Assembly: GCF_014489635.1 (NCBI RefSeq)
Contig: NZ_CP060828.1
Coordinates: 2,232,001 to 2,296,000 of the forward strand
Source of the DNA: Streptomyces roseirectus
Lineage (GTDB): Bacteria > Actinomycetota > Actinomycetes > Streptomycetales > Streptomycetaceae
Length of the DNA stretch: 64,000 nucleotides
Direction: 5' to 3'
Both the position numbers and the translations under genes were made by a program. This document shows positions 17,584 to 26,689 of the stretch, in pieces. How positions within the stretch are numbered: position 1 is the stretch's first letter; each line of letters starts with the position of its first letter. The notes under the pieces are model-generated. The model saw only the letters and a program-made list of their open reading frames with translations. It had not been told where the DNA came from and ran no database searches.

Positions 17584-19113
17584 ATGGCAGACGATTACCT
17601 CGTACGCATCGGCAAGCTCATCCGTGACGCCCGTCAGCACCGTGGCTGGACACAGAGCCAACTGGCGGAAGCGCTCGGCACGAGCCAGAGTGCCGTGAAC
17701 CGGATCGAGCGGGGCAACCAGAACATCAGCCTTGAGATGATCGCCCGAATCGGTGAGGCCCTGGACAGCGAGATCGTGTCGCTCGGCTACGCGGGCCCGA
17801 TGCACCTGCGCGTCGTCGGCGGTCGCCGCCTCTCGGGGTCCATCGACGTCAAGACGAGCAAGAACGCGTGCGTGGCGCTGCTGTGCGCCTCGCTGCTGAA
17901 CCGGGGCCGCACGGTCCTGCGCAGGGTCGCCCGCATCGAGGAGGTCTACCGCCTCCTGGAGGTGCTGCAGTCCATCGGCGTCCGCACCCGGTGGATCAAC
18001 GACGGCGTCGACCTGGAACTCGTCCCGCCCGCCGAACTGGACCTCGCGGCGATCGACGCGGAGGCCGCCGTCCGCACCCGCTCGATCATCATGTTCCTCG
18101 GCCCGCTGCTGCACGAGGTGCACCGGTTCAAGCTGCCGTACGCCGGGGGCTGCGACCTCGGGACGCGGACCATCGAGCCGCACATGATCGCGCTGCGCCG
18201 CTTCGGCCTGGACATCGCGGCGACGGAGGGCCAGTACCACGCCGTCGTCGACCCGTCCGTCCGCCCGGACCGCCCGATCGTGCTGACCGAGCGCGGGGAC
18301 ACGGTCACCGAGAACGCGCTGCTGGCCGCCGCGCGGCACGGCGGGGTCACCGTCATCCGCAACGCGTCGTCCAACTACATGGTCCAGGACCTGTGTTTCT
18401 TCCTGGAAGCGCTCGGCGTCCGGGTCGAGGGCATCGGGACGACGACGCTGACGGTGCACGGCGTGGCGGACATCGACGTCGACGTCGACTACTCCCCCTC
18501 CGAGGACCCGGTAGAGGCGATGAGCCTGGTGGCCGCCGCCGTCGTCACCGAGTCCGAGCTGACCGTGCGCCGGGTGCCGATCGAGTTCCTGGAGATCGAG
18601 CTGGCGGTCCTGGAGGAGATGGGGCTCGACCACGACCGCACGCCCGAGTACGTCGCCGACAACGGCCGTACCCGGCTGGTCGACCTCACCGTCCGGCCGT
18701 CCAAGCTGGAGGCGCCGATCGACAAGATCCACCCCATGCCGTTCCCCGGCCTCAACATCGACAACGTCCCCTTCTTCGCGGCGATCGCGGCCGTCGCGCA
18801 GGGCAAGACCCTCATCCACGACTGGGTCTACGACAACCGCGCGATCTACCTCACCGACCTCAACCGCCTCGGCGGCCGCCTCCAACTCCTCGACCCGCAC
18901 CGGGTGTTGGTCGAAGGCCCGACCCGCTGGCGCGCCGCCGAGATGATGTGCCCGCCCGCCCTGCGGCCCGCCGTCGTCGTCCTCCTCGCGATGATGGCCG
19001 CCGACGGGACGTCCGTCCTGCGCAACGTGTACGTCATCAACCGGGGCTACGAGGACCTGGCGGAACGCCTCAACTCGATCGGGGCACAGATCGAGATCTT
19101 CCGGGACATCTGA
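17584..19113 (+). CDS. XRE-HTH fused to MurA-like enolpyruvyl transferase
   Basis: 509-residue two-domain protein. Residues about 8-62 form an XRE/Cro helix-turn-helix (RDARQHRGWTQSQLAEALGTSQSAVNRIERG). Residues about 75-500 form an inside-out alpha/beta barrel of the UDP-GlcNAc 1-carboxyvinyltransferase type, which transfers enolpyruvate from PEP to UDP-GlcNAc. Active-site Lys (TSKNACVALL, equivalent to Lys22-Asn23 of MurA) and the loop Cys (AGGCDLGTRT, equivalent to Cys115) are both kept, so catalysis is plausible. Such fusions occur next to aconitase in other Streptomyces and are distinct from the essential MurA. Possibly a DNA-binding enzyme that senses UDP-GlcNAc or PEP; that role is inference. 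Confidence 0.9.
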   Translation: MADDYLVRIGKLIRDARQHRGWTQSQLAEALGTSQSAVNRIERGNQNISLEMIARIGEALDSEIVSLGYAGPMHLRVVGGRRLSGSIDVKTSKNACVALLCASLLNRGRTVLRRVARIEEVYRLLEVLQSIGVRTRWINDGVDLELVPPAELDLAAIDAEAAVRTRSIIMFLGPLLHEVHRFKLPYAGGCDLGTRTIEPHMIALRRFGLDIAATEGQYHAVVDPSVRPDRPIVLTERGDTVTENALLAAARHGGVTVIRNASSNYMVQDLCFFLEALGVRVEGIGTTTLTVHGVADIDVDVDYSPSEDPVEAMSLVAAAVVTESELTVRRVPIEFLEIELAVLEEMGLDHDRTPEYVADNGRTRLVDLTVRPSKLEAPIDKIHPMPFPGLNIDNVPFFAAIAAVAQGKTLIHDWVYDNRAIYLTDLNRLGGRLQLLDPHRVLVEGPTRWRAAEMMCPPALRPAVVVLLAMMAADGTSVLRNVYVINRGYEDLAERLNSIGAQIEIFRDI

Positions 19114-19121
19114 TCGGTGGG

Positions 19122-19155
19122 GTGCCGTGCTCCTGGGAGGTGGAGGGCACGGCAC
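19122..19155 (+). terminator. Terminator after HTH-MurA gene
   Basis: GTGCCGTGC (19122-19130) and GCACGGCAC (19147-19155) form a perfect 9-bp stem with a 16-nt loop, starting 8 bp after the stop and followed by TCTTG. Confidence 0.8.
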
Positions 19156-20104
19156 TCTTGAATGGCTTCTGACCTGCTGTTACTCCCTTTCGGGAGCCTG
19201 CATCGATCAGCGCTGTTTTTCATCACCTTGTGCAGCGCGCATGCAAGATGATCTTGAGTTGGTGGCGATGCGTCAGGGGCGTCTGAGCATGCGTCAGCCC
19301 TCACGGAGAGTGCTCACCACATGCCTCGCGATGTTCGCACCTACGGTGCTGCCCGGGAGCACGTCGAGACGAATAGTGAAATGCGTGCCGCCGTCGCCGA
19401 CCTGCCGATGAGGCGGGAAGGCGGACGCGTACATCGAGGCCGGCAAGGCAGGGCACCTGTGCGGACATGTCTGTGAAGTACAAGGAGACGGCGCGTGGGG
19501 GGGCTGGCAGTCAACATCATCGAGTGTTGAGGGGGACGGCCCTGACCAGCGCGTTCGTGTCTTTCGGCGCTGTCAGGGCCTTCCCTGCTTACGCGGCGGA
19601 AAGTCCCTGGAAACTCCCTGGGATGTCCCTCGCTCCGCACGCCGTCCGGGGACCTGACTCAAGAGCTTCGGCAAGCCAGTGCGTCCACTGCCAGAGAGTG
19701 CCCCACGGCAGGTCTCCGGGACATGTAGTGCCGCTCTCCATGAGCTGTGCCCTCACTCGGGCGAACCGCACCCATGTTGCCGTCTACGTACGGGACAGCT
19801 TTCACACGAGCAATCTCTGTTTGGGCAGAGGCGGCGGCGCGTCCCCAACTGGCCGCGCACGCCTTCCTGCTCGGCGGTTTCGCCGACTTCTGCAAGCTGG
19901 CAAGTTCGGCCGTCTCGCACTGGCCTGGCGCGTCTTCGGCCGCAACCGCGTGGACGGCGAGATCCACCGGATCCGCACCGTGCTCGCAGGATGGGGCTAC
20001 CGGCTGGGCCACGAGGACGACCAACTGCTGCCGATGGTGGTCTGCCAGGTCCTGCTGCTGAACCGCAGCCCGCACCTGACGGACGACTGTGTGACTGAGC
20101 CATC
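19156..20104. other. Mostly non-coding stretch with decayed sequence
   Basis: No intact gene. GC is lower and codon statistics are poor across all frames from 19156 to about 19860. A plus-strand frame from 19467 begins with a stretch (TALTSAFVSFGAVRAFPAYA) that mimics a signal peptide but then degenerates. The right part contains a coding remnant described separately. It marks the left border of the rearranged region. Confidence 0.5.
19870..20095 (+). pseudogene. Remnant of a coding sequence, possibly an integrase
   Basis: A stretch of about 70 residues has natural-looking protein sequence: GRLALAWRVFGRNRVDG, then IHRIRTVLAGWGYRLGHEDD and LLPMVVCQVLLLNRSPHLTD. It has no start of its own, upstream sequence continues only in a different frame, and downstream it runs antisense into the M48 peptidase gene. 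The wording resembles the N-terminal part of Streptomyces site-specific integrase-like proteins, from memory only. I treat it as a truncated relic of a mobile element. Confidence 0.35.
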
Positions 20105-22306
20105 TCAGCCCGATACACCCGCACCCATGAGAATCACAGAAAGCAACACTCCCTCCGAACGCACCACCACCAGAGCAAGCACACCAGCCACCCCGGCAGC
20201 CACGACAGGCACCATCCCTCTCCCCCACCCGGCTCTCCGCGCGAACGAGGCAACCAACACGAGCGGAAGCGCCAAGAGGACGAAAATCAGGGCGAGCTGA
20301 GCCAGAGCCGTACCGACGTACTCCCCGGCGCCGATCGGATCCACCGGACGCGTCCAGAACCAAGAGCGCGCCAACCACAGGCCCCCCGAGGTGAGGACCG
20401 TCGCCAGCGGAGCGGCCCAGAGGGCGCACCCGAGCCACGCTCCGCCACCGGCCACGCAGATCGCCACCAGAGCGGCGAGACCGGCGATGGCGGCCACCCA
20501 ACGGTCGTACTGAAGAACCGCCTCGAAGTCGCCCCCGCCCGACACCACGCCCCGGACCACGCCCGCACCGGCGGCCGAGGCCCCGGCCGCCGAGAGCGGC
20601 ATGAGCCAGGCGGACCGCCCTGTTCCCTCCCCCAGCCCCCGCCGCACGCTCCACCACAGCACCGCCAGGGCCAGACAGCCCAGTCCGACCGCCGTACTGG
20701 TCGCACTCACCGAGTACACCCCCGCCAGCGAGAGATGGGCGCCGAGGGACCGCCACCCGAACACGCCGACCCACAGGGCGAGTTCCTGAGCGACGCGCAA
20801 GGCACCGACGAACAGCGCGGCGTTGACGGCCACGGACGTGACGAGGACGACGAGCGCACCCGGCGCCGTACGCCGCGAACGGACGTACATCCCGGCCAAC
20901 GGCGCGCTCAGCGCACCCGCAGAGGCCACCGCCAGCGGGAGGACGACCAGGGGCGGCCAGGTCAGCGATGCGGAACCGCTCAGCGCGGTCCCGGTGGCCT
21001 GGAGGCGTACGACGAGCCCCAGCGCCGTGCCCGCCGCAAGAGCGAGGAGGGCCCGGCGTGGCACGGACACATTCCCTTCGGTGCCCCAGGCGCTCCGCCA
21101 CACGGTGGCTCCCCAAGCCAGCGACATCAGCGTGCCAGCCGCGAGGGCGCCGGTGAGGAAGGCGTACGGCAGCAGCGGTGTACCGGTGAAGCCCGTCTGG
21201 GCGAGTGAGGTCACCGAGTCGAGGGTGATCGCGCCCAGCAGACCGGTGGCGGCGGCATCCAACCAGGTGGGCAGGAGGTGCTGGTAGGGCAGGCCGAGCA
21301 CCGTCAGACGGCGGGTGAGGGGTGGGTGGTTGGCGAGGAGACGTTCCCACCAGGGCTGCACGGGGCTCGGCTGTCGTTCACCGAGGCTCCGGTGCGCCCG
21401 TTCCGCCCTGGCCAGCCAGGACGTCAGCCCGTCGGCGGACCGGCCACGCACGGACAGCAGATCCGCCTCGTGCTCACGCGACCGCAACACCATCTGGGAG
21501 AGCAGAAGAACGAGGCCGACGAGCAGAAGCGCCCGCCCCCCGTACTCCCCCCAGAACAGGCGCCCGCCGTCCACCCCCTGCTGCGCCACGAAGACGACCG
21601 GCGGCACGAGCAGCACCGCCGACGCCGCCACCAGCGCTCCCCTCGTCAGCCAGACGAGCCCGACGTCCCCGGCGGCGACGTGCGCGACCTCGTGCCGGAT
21701 GACGGCGTCGGCGTACCGGTCGCTGAGCCGCTGCGTGCCGCGTGGCAGGACGACGGTGACGGCGCGGGCGCCTCCCGCGGTGAACGGTTCCTCGTACTTC
21801 GGCCCCGCCCACACGGCCCTCGGCGGACGCCGTACCCCGAGGCCGGCGGCGGCACGGGCCACGCGCTCCTGCCACTCCTGCGGGACGGGCTCCAGCGGGC
21901 CCGCGCGCCGCAGCGCCGCCCTCGGCAGGGCCCACAGCCCCACCGCCCCGAGCAGAACCACCAGCGCCGATCCTGCCAACGACACACCGAGCAGCCTCTG
22001 TTGGACGGGCCTGACGCACCTCTGTTCGTACCCGTTCCGCTCCACCTCCTGCGCGAAGCCCTCCCCGGGAACCCTCTCCGCCGCCTCCTTCGCGCAGTGC
22101 GCCGCCTTGGTCGCCCACGCCGTCCCGAAGAACTGACCGTGCACCAACGTCCCTGCGAACGCCCCCGCGAGAAGCAACGCCGCCACCAGCAGGAGGTACC
22201 GGGCACCGGTCGGTGAGATCGCTCCCGAGCGGAGGCGGTCGGTTCGTGCCGGCGCACGATGACGGGACGACGGGGACGGTATCCCGGAGCCATCCGCCCC
22301 AGTCAC
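20105..22306 (-). CDS. M48-family membrane metallopeptidase
   Basis: 733-residue multi-spanning membrane protein with an M48 (HtpX/Ste24-like) zinc-protease domain near residues 150-300. The zinc motif is HEVAH at 205-209, inside DAVIRHEVAHVAAGD, and a third ligand Glu is expected in SREHEADLLS. Two membrane segments precede the domain (YLLLVAALLLAGAFAGTLV and LGVSLAGSALVVLLGAVGLW) and about ten follow it, far more than in HtpX. The start is GTG at 22306, overlapping the stop of the upstream gene (GTGA). The long C-terminal membrane part suggests a regulated or transporter-like role; the substrate is unknown. Confidence 0.85.
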   Translation of the reverse strand: MTGADGSGIPSPSSRHRAPARTDRLRSGAISPTGARYLLLVAALLLAGAFAGTLVHGQFFGTAWATKAAHCAKEAAERVPGEGFAQEVERNGYEQRCVRPVQQRLLGVSLAGSALVVLLGAVGLWALPRAALRRAGPLEPVPQEWQERVARAAAGLGVRRPPRAVWAGPKYEEPFTAGGARAVTVVLPRGTQRLSDRYADAVIRHEVAHVAAGDVGLVWLTRGALVAASAVLLVPPVVFVAQQGVDGGRLFWGEYGGRALLLVGLVLLLSQMVLRSREHEADLLSVRGRSADGLTSWLARAERAHRSLGERQPSPVQPWWERLLANHPPLTRRLTVLGLPYQHLLPTWLDAAATGLLGAITLDSVTSLAQTGFTGTPLLPYAFLTGALAAGTLMSLAWGATVWRSAWGTEGNVSVPRRALLALAAGTALGLVVRLQATGTALSGSASLTWPPLVVLPLAVASAGALSAPLAGMYVRSRRTAPGALVVLVTSVAVNAALFVGALRVAQELALWVGVFGWRSLGAHLSLAGVYSVSATSTAVGLGCLALAVLWWSVRRGLGEGTGRSAWLMPLSAAGASAAGAGVVRGVVSGGGDFEAVLQYDRWVAAIAGLAALVAICVAGGGAWLGCALWAAPLATVLTSGGLWLARSWFWTRPVDPIGAGEYVGTALAQLALIFVLLALPLVLVASFARRAGWGRGMVPVVAAGVAGVLALVVVRSEGVLLSVILMGAGVSG

Positions 22307-22875
22307 GGCGCATCTGGTCCGCGAACGCCCGCCATCGCCTCGACGATGGCCTCGGCCAACTCCCTCGCGTAATCGCCGTCCAGTCCGAGCCTGACCGCGA
22401 AGACGTTCGTGAAGGCCGTGACGAGGGCCGCCTTCTCAGCTACGGACACGGGAAGGTCGTCCCCCTCGGCACTTCCGACGCCAGAAGCGGCACCCCGGGA
22501 ATCCGCCCCGTCCCTCCCCCGACGCCTTTCCAGCAGCCGGGCCACCTTCCGCCGAGTCACCTCACCGACGACGTCCATCACGCTATCGGCCACCCGCTGA
22601 CTCACCGCACCGAGCACCCACGCGACAGCCGGAAACACATACGCGGCCAAGTCCGGCACGCTCGTCCCCATACCCACGGGCGGGCGACGCCGCGAACCGG
22701 CCATGGCCTGCGGATCGGCACGGAACTCCTTGAGCAGCCTTTCGCACCTGAGTACATCCTCAGGACCGAGCTCGCCCAGCACCTCCCGCCCGAGCTTCTC
22801 CAACACCACCCTGTCCTCTTCCCGAGGCACCGGAACCGCGTACACCTTCCGCCCGCGCCCGAACATCTCCCGCAT
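22303..22875 (-). CDS. Uncharacterised 190-aa protein coupled to M48 peptidase
   Basis: Starts at the ATG at 22875 (MREMFGRGRKVYAVPVPREEDRVV) with GGGAGAG four bases upstream; the frame is open 122 codons further without plausible sequence. Charged N-terminal helix region, a central hydrophobic stretch (VPDLAAYVFPAVAWVLGAVSQRVADSVMDVV), an Arg-rich linker, and a C-terminal acidic helix (VAEKAALVTAFTNVFAVRLGLDGDYARELAEAIVEAM). It overlaps the M48 gene by 4 bp, so the two products are made together; it may be a regulator or partner of the protease. I do not recognise the family. Confidence 0.75.
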   Translation of the reverse strand: MREMFGRGRKVYAVPVPREEDRVVLEKLGREVLGELGPEDVLRCERLLKEFRADPQAMAGSRRRPPVGMGTSVPDLAAYVFPAVAWVLGAVSQRVADSVMDVVGEVTRRKVARLLERRRGRDGADSRGAASGVGSAEGDDLPVSVAEKAALVTAFTNVFAVRLGLDGDYARELAEAIVEAMAGVRGPDAP

Positions 22876-23104
22876 ACGTCTCTCCCCCGCCGCCCGCCGA
22901 TCCGAAGTACGCCACCGTAGGGACCCGCCGCGCCCCCGAAGGCTGAACACCAGAAAGTGATCGACCCTGACAGTTCGCGACCACATCGGCATCCATGCCT
23001 TCAAGCCTCCGAACGAAACTCCGCCTGAATCGCCACTGAGCCCATTCCAACTTGAGGCGACAGCCGATCGACGCTGTGCCACGGGGGTCTGGTAGACCCT
23101 GGCT

Positions 23105-23476
23105 ATGACGTTCTTGGCGGTGGTCGAGGGTGATGCGGGCGGATGACGCATCGATCGGGACGGTCTGACAGATGCGATCCGTGCCCGGTGGTCCGGGGTC
23201 GAGATCGACTCGACGCAACGCAGCGAAGTGCGCACCCTCATATGGCAGTTCGAGACCGAGAACGGCCCAGGTGGGGCCTATCTGCACGAGGACGGTACCT
23301 GTCTGTACATGGAGGTCTGGGAGGAAGACGCGATCTGGTTGGCGATCGTCTTCCGCAGGCTGGCGCCCACGGACCTTGACCTGGTGTTCTGCAATGAGGG
23401 TTACACCTTCGACGTTCGTCTGAGGGCTGGGACGACGGAAGCCGAGTTGACGGACTTGGTGAATGCTGCGGGTTGA
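23105..23476 (+). pseudogene. Small uncharacterised gene interrupted by in-frame TGA
   Basis: From the ATG at 23105 the frame reads MTFLAVVEGDAGG, then TGA at 23144-23146, then continues in the same frame for 110 codons (RIDRDGLTDAIRARWSGVEI ... EAELTDLVNAAG) to a proper stop. Both sides look like one 123-residue acidic protein. Removing six bases (GGATGA) would restore an open frame, so a small insertion is the simplest cause. Internal initiation at a GTG at 23228 could still give 82 residues. An inverted repeat GGGTCT-GGT-AGACCC sits just before the ATG, overlapping the expected ribosome-binding region. Function unknown. Confidence 0.65.
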
Positions 23477-23478
23477 TC

Positions 23479-23555
23479 TCAGTCCTTGGCAGTCAGCTGG
23501 AGGACCAGGACGGCTTGGACAAGGCTCGTGACCCGGGTCGTCGAGCAGCGGAGCT
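23479..23555 (-). pseudogene. C-terminal fragment of an IS5-group transposase
   Basis: The last 25 codons before the stop at 23479 read LRCSTTRVTSLVQAVLVLQL, matching from memory the very C-terminus of HARBI1-like (DDE_Tnp_4) IS5-group transposases. The rest is missing because the intact IS element at 23558 begins here in another transposase family, so one element has landed on the relic of another. Confidence 0.5.
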
Positions 23556-23557
23556 TA

Positions 23558-24421
23558 GAGGTTGTCTCACGTGGCGAGTTTCGCGAGCTTCTTGCAACAG
23601 GTGAGGGTGGCGGCGAGGCCGAGGAAGGCGAGGAAGTGGGAGCCGTATCGCTCGTACCGGACGGTGAGACGTCGGTAGCCGAAGAGCCAGGCGATGTTCC
23701 AGCGGTGCCGGCCGAGCCGTTCGCCGGACTCGATGCCGGGCCGGGCGATGCGCGGGACCAGCCCCCGTTCGCGCAGCCAGGAGAGATGGTCGGCGGAGAA
23801 GTACGCCTTGTCGGCACGGAGTTTGACCGGGCGACGCCGACAGGGCCCGCGCCGGGAGCGGATGGCGGGTATGCCGCGGACCAGCGGCTTGAGGGCGAGG
23901 CTGTCGTGCATGTTCGCGCCGGACACGGCGACGGCGAGCGGGAGGCCCTGGGCCTCGGACAGCACGTGCGGCTTGCCGCCCTTCTTGCCGCGGTCGACCG
24001 GGTTCGGCCCGGTCGGCGAACCCCCCTTTTCGCCCGCACCGACGCGGCATCCACGATCGCCGAGGTCCAGTCGGTCTCGCCCCGGGCGCCGAGTTCGTCC
24101 AGCACTGCCCGGTGCGGTCGCCGCCACAACCCCGCCTCCGTCCACGCGGTGAACCGGCGGTGCGCCGTCGCGGGTGACACCCCGAACGTCTCCGGCAGAT
24201 GCCTCCAGGCACACCCGCTGGTCAGCACGTACACCACCGCTGTGAACACGGCACGCTCGTCCAGGGGAGCGGTACCGCCTCCCTGCGGGCGGGAGTTGAA
24301 CGACGGCAGCAGAGGGGCGACGAGTTCCCACAGACCATCAGGAACCAGCCGCTGCGACAGATCGGCACTCACGAAGAGACATCATGCCGCAGCTCGCACC
24401 ATCACCACATGAGACGACCTC
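23558..24421 (-). mobile_element. Intact IS5-family element (IS427-like), 864 bp
   Basis: Terminal inverted repeats GAGGTTGTCTCACGTGG (left) and, read inward from the right, GAGGTCGTCTCATGTGG differ at two positions. The element is flanked by a 3-bp direct repeat TTA (23555-23557 and 24422-24424), typical of this IS group. It contains one transposase gene in two frames joined by a likely programmed -1 frameshift. Everything needed for transposition appears present. It sits against the left end of the IS1380 relic. Confidence 0.9.
23567..24372 (-). CDS. IS5-family transposase made by -1 frameshift
   Basis: DDE transposase in two overlapping frames. The first starts at GTG 24372 (MSADLSQRLVPDGLWELVAPLLPSF) and carries the DUF4096-type N-terminal domain to DWTSAIVDAASVRAKRG, with the first catalytic Asp in VDAASV. 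The second frame resumes with KGGSPTGPNPVDRGKKGGK and runs to KKLAKLAT at 23567, carrying the second Asp (ADKAYFSADHLSW) and the RHRWNIAWLFGYRRL region with downstream R/E residues. The change from one to the other is -1 at AAAAGGGGGG (24030-24021), a classic slippery run used by IS427-group elements. The total would be about 268 residues. Confidence 0.88.
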
Positions 24422-24466
24422 TTAGCCTCGATCATTCATGAGGCGGGCTGTCCGGCTGGTGATCGC

Positions 24467-25780
24467 GAAACGGTCCGCAAGACCGGCCTGGATGCGGCGA
24501 TATCAGAGGCACTCGCCCCGTGGCGCAAGCAGCGGGCCGTCCACGACCCGGGAAAGGTCCTCCTGGACATCGCCCTCGCGGTCGCGCTGGGCGGGGACTG
24601 CCTGGCCGATGTGGGCATGCTGCGGGCGGAGCCCGCTGTGTTCGGGCCGGTGGCCTCCGACCCGACGGTCTCCCGACTCATCGACCTGCTCGCCCGGGGC
24701 GGGAAGCAGGCCCTGACCGCACTGCGCACGGCCCGCGCCGAAGTACGCGAACACGTCTGGAAGTTGGCCGACCAGACGGCGCCGGACGCGGGCAGGCTGG
24801 GGGTACCCCCTCTGGGGGAGTGATCGTGGACATCGACGGCGTCCTCGTCATCACGCACTCCGAGAAGCAGGACGCCGCCGCGACCTGGAAGAAGACCTTC
24901 GGGCACCACCCGCTGATGGGGTTCGTCGACCACGGCCCGGGCGGGTCCGGCGAGCCGGTCGTCGGGTTGCTGCGGCCCGGCAAAGCGGGCTCCAACACCG
25001 CCGCCGACCACATCAAGGCCACCAGGCTGCCCCTGGCCCAGCTGCCCAAACGGCTCCGTCGCGGACGCCGCACGCTGATCCGCACCGACTCCGGCGGCGG
25101 CACCCACAAGTTCGTCGCCTGGCTCACCCAGCGCGGGAGGTGGCTGTCGTACTCGGCCGGCATGACCATCACCGACGCCATCCACCAGGCCGTCCTGAAG
25201 GTCCCGGCCTCGGCCTGGACGCCGGCCGTCGAACCCGACGGCGACATCCGCGACGGCGCCTGGGTCGCCGAGATCGACGCCGGCAGCGATTGCCTGACGG
25301 GCCGGCCGAAGGGACTGCGGCTGATCGTGCGCAAGGAACGGCCGCACCCCGACGCCCAGTTGCGCTTCACCGACGCCGACGGCATGCGGCTGACCTGCTT
25401 CGCCACCAACACCCCCGGCGAGGCGATCGCCACCCTCGAACTGCGCCACCGGCAGAGGGCCCGGGCCGAGGACCGCATCCGCGCCGCCCACGCCACCGGC
25501 CTGCGCAACTTCCCCCCTCCACGACGCCGCGCAGAACCAGATCTGACTGGAGATCGTCCAGATCGCCCTGGACCTGCTGGCCTGGATGCCTCTGCTCGCC
25601 CTCGCCGGCACCGCTCGACTCTGGGAGCCCCGCCGCCTGCGGCTTCGGCTGTTCTCCACCGCTGCCCAGCTCGTCACCACCGGCCGCCGCCGCACCCTCC
25701 GCCTCGCAGGGCACTGGCCCTGGACCGACGTGATCACCAACGCTCTGGACCGGCTTCACGCCCTCCCGAACCCAGGCTGA
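24467..25780 (+). pseudogene. IS1380-family transposase, multiply disrupted
   Basis: Recognisable from ETVRKTGLDAAISEALAPWR to the genuine C-terminus ALDRLHALPNPG. Lesions in order: loss of the N-terminus; a 23-nt insertion (24794-24816) after DQTAPDAG that shifts the frame and ends translation at 24823; reading resumes with VIVDIDGVLVITHSEKQDAAATWKKT, containing the first DDE aspartates; an extra C in a run of six near 25512-25517; and TGG to TGA at 25544-25546 in the segment NQIWLEIVQIALDLLAW. The second Asp region (RTLIRTDSGGGTH) is intact. Non-functional. Confidence 0.9.
24794..24816. repeat. 23-nt palindrome-bearing insertion inside IS1380
   Basis: The segment contains GGGGGTACCCCC and its removal exactly restores the conserved reading DAGG-VIVDIDG across the junction. 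Similar short GGGGGTACCCCC palindromes are scattered in Streptomyces genomes, so this may be a tiny mobile or templated insertion. Confidence 0.6.
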
Positions 25781-26083
25781 CCAGCACCTTCCCATCTCTG
25801 CGAGCAGCACGAGCCAACCGGAGCCGTGGAACCCGACGCACACCCGACGCGACAGCCGGGCTCTCAACCTGCCCAGACTCCGAAATCCCCACCGACACTC
25901 ACCACAAAGGGCCCGTCAGCAAGCTGACGGACCCTCATGAATGATCGAGAAAGGTCTCGACACAACAAGGAACCGGCAGCAGCCGCTTAAGTCAAATCCC
26001 ACCTTGTTCCGACTGCATCTCGGACCACGATAGCCGGAACTCCTGAAGGGCCAGTGCGACCACTGCAGGAATTCAATCCAGGG

Positions 26084-26602
26084 TTAGCGCCCTCCGGGCT
26101 CGGGCATGAGGAACTTGCTGTCATTAAATTTCCGCATGAGAAGCTTCTTCTCTCTTTCGACATCAATTCGAGGAAGCGCCTCCAGAGCAGCGGTCGAGAC
26201 ATTCACTTCCAACAGGCGCGATTCGGCCGAAGAGTCGAGCATGATAAAAGATCGAGCGAAGCCCCGCTTGACCCCCTCGACCGTAAGCAGGAAGCGAGCT
26301 TCGAATTCACGAGAAGCCCCTTTCACTACATCTTCGAATTCCGGATAAACCAGAAGAATCTAGCCGGAATCGTTCAGTTCGGAAAACTTTTCTTCATCGA
26401 TTTCATACACGTCACCTGAGCGTGCGGATGTGACAGGCTTCGCTGTGCGGTGTCCGCGCCAGAGGATTCTCGTTACAACGGCCATGGCTGCCGCTGCGAC
26501 AGTGCCCCAGGTGTGTGAAGTCGCGAGTGCGGCCACAAGCAGCGCCAGCGTGACAAGCAGGGATCCAGCAGGCCATACCAGGCCACGGCGTGATGTATTC
26601 AT
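26084..26602 (-). pseudogene. Two-TM protein downstream of Rhs, split by amber codon
   Basis: From ATG 26602 the frame reads MNTSRRGLVWPAGSLLVTLALLVAALATSHTWGTV, with two membrane segments, to a TAG at 26360-26362 after SELNDSG. The same frame then continues without break (ILLVYPEFEDVVKGASREFEA ... KFLMPEPGGR) to a stop at 26084, and the second half looks like normal charged, folded protein. The intact form would have 172 residues. It follows the Rhs gene by 87 bp on the same strand, the usual position for an immunity gene to an Rhs C-terminal toxin. GC is clearly lower than in the surroundings. Immunity function is inference from position. Confidence 0.55.
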
Positions 26603-26689
26603 CTTTTCCTTCCCAGGTGGACGACGTGGGGGGCGGGAAGGAATCCCGCCCCCCTGTACAAGCTGAGTGGCTCTTCTACTCCGCTTATG

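Larger units (their letters stand above)
24427..25949 (+). mobile_element. Decayed IS1380-family element
   Basis: Bounded by a perfect 16-bp inverted repeat, CTCGATCATTCATGAG at 24427-24442 and its complement at 25934-25949. The internal transposase gene is inactivated at several points and about 45 N-terminal codons between the left repeat and the coding remnant are gone. No target duplication is visible at the outer edges, perhaps because the IS5-family element inserted 3-5 bp from the left end. Confidence 0.85.

Noticed and set aside
23105..23476. TGA at 23144 as selenocysteine codon
   Set aside because: Position 14 of a short cytosolic protein has no cysteine-like context and a simple 6-nt insertion explains the stop.
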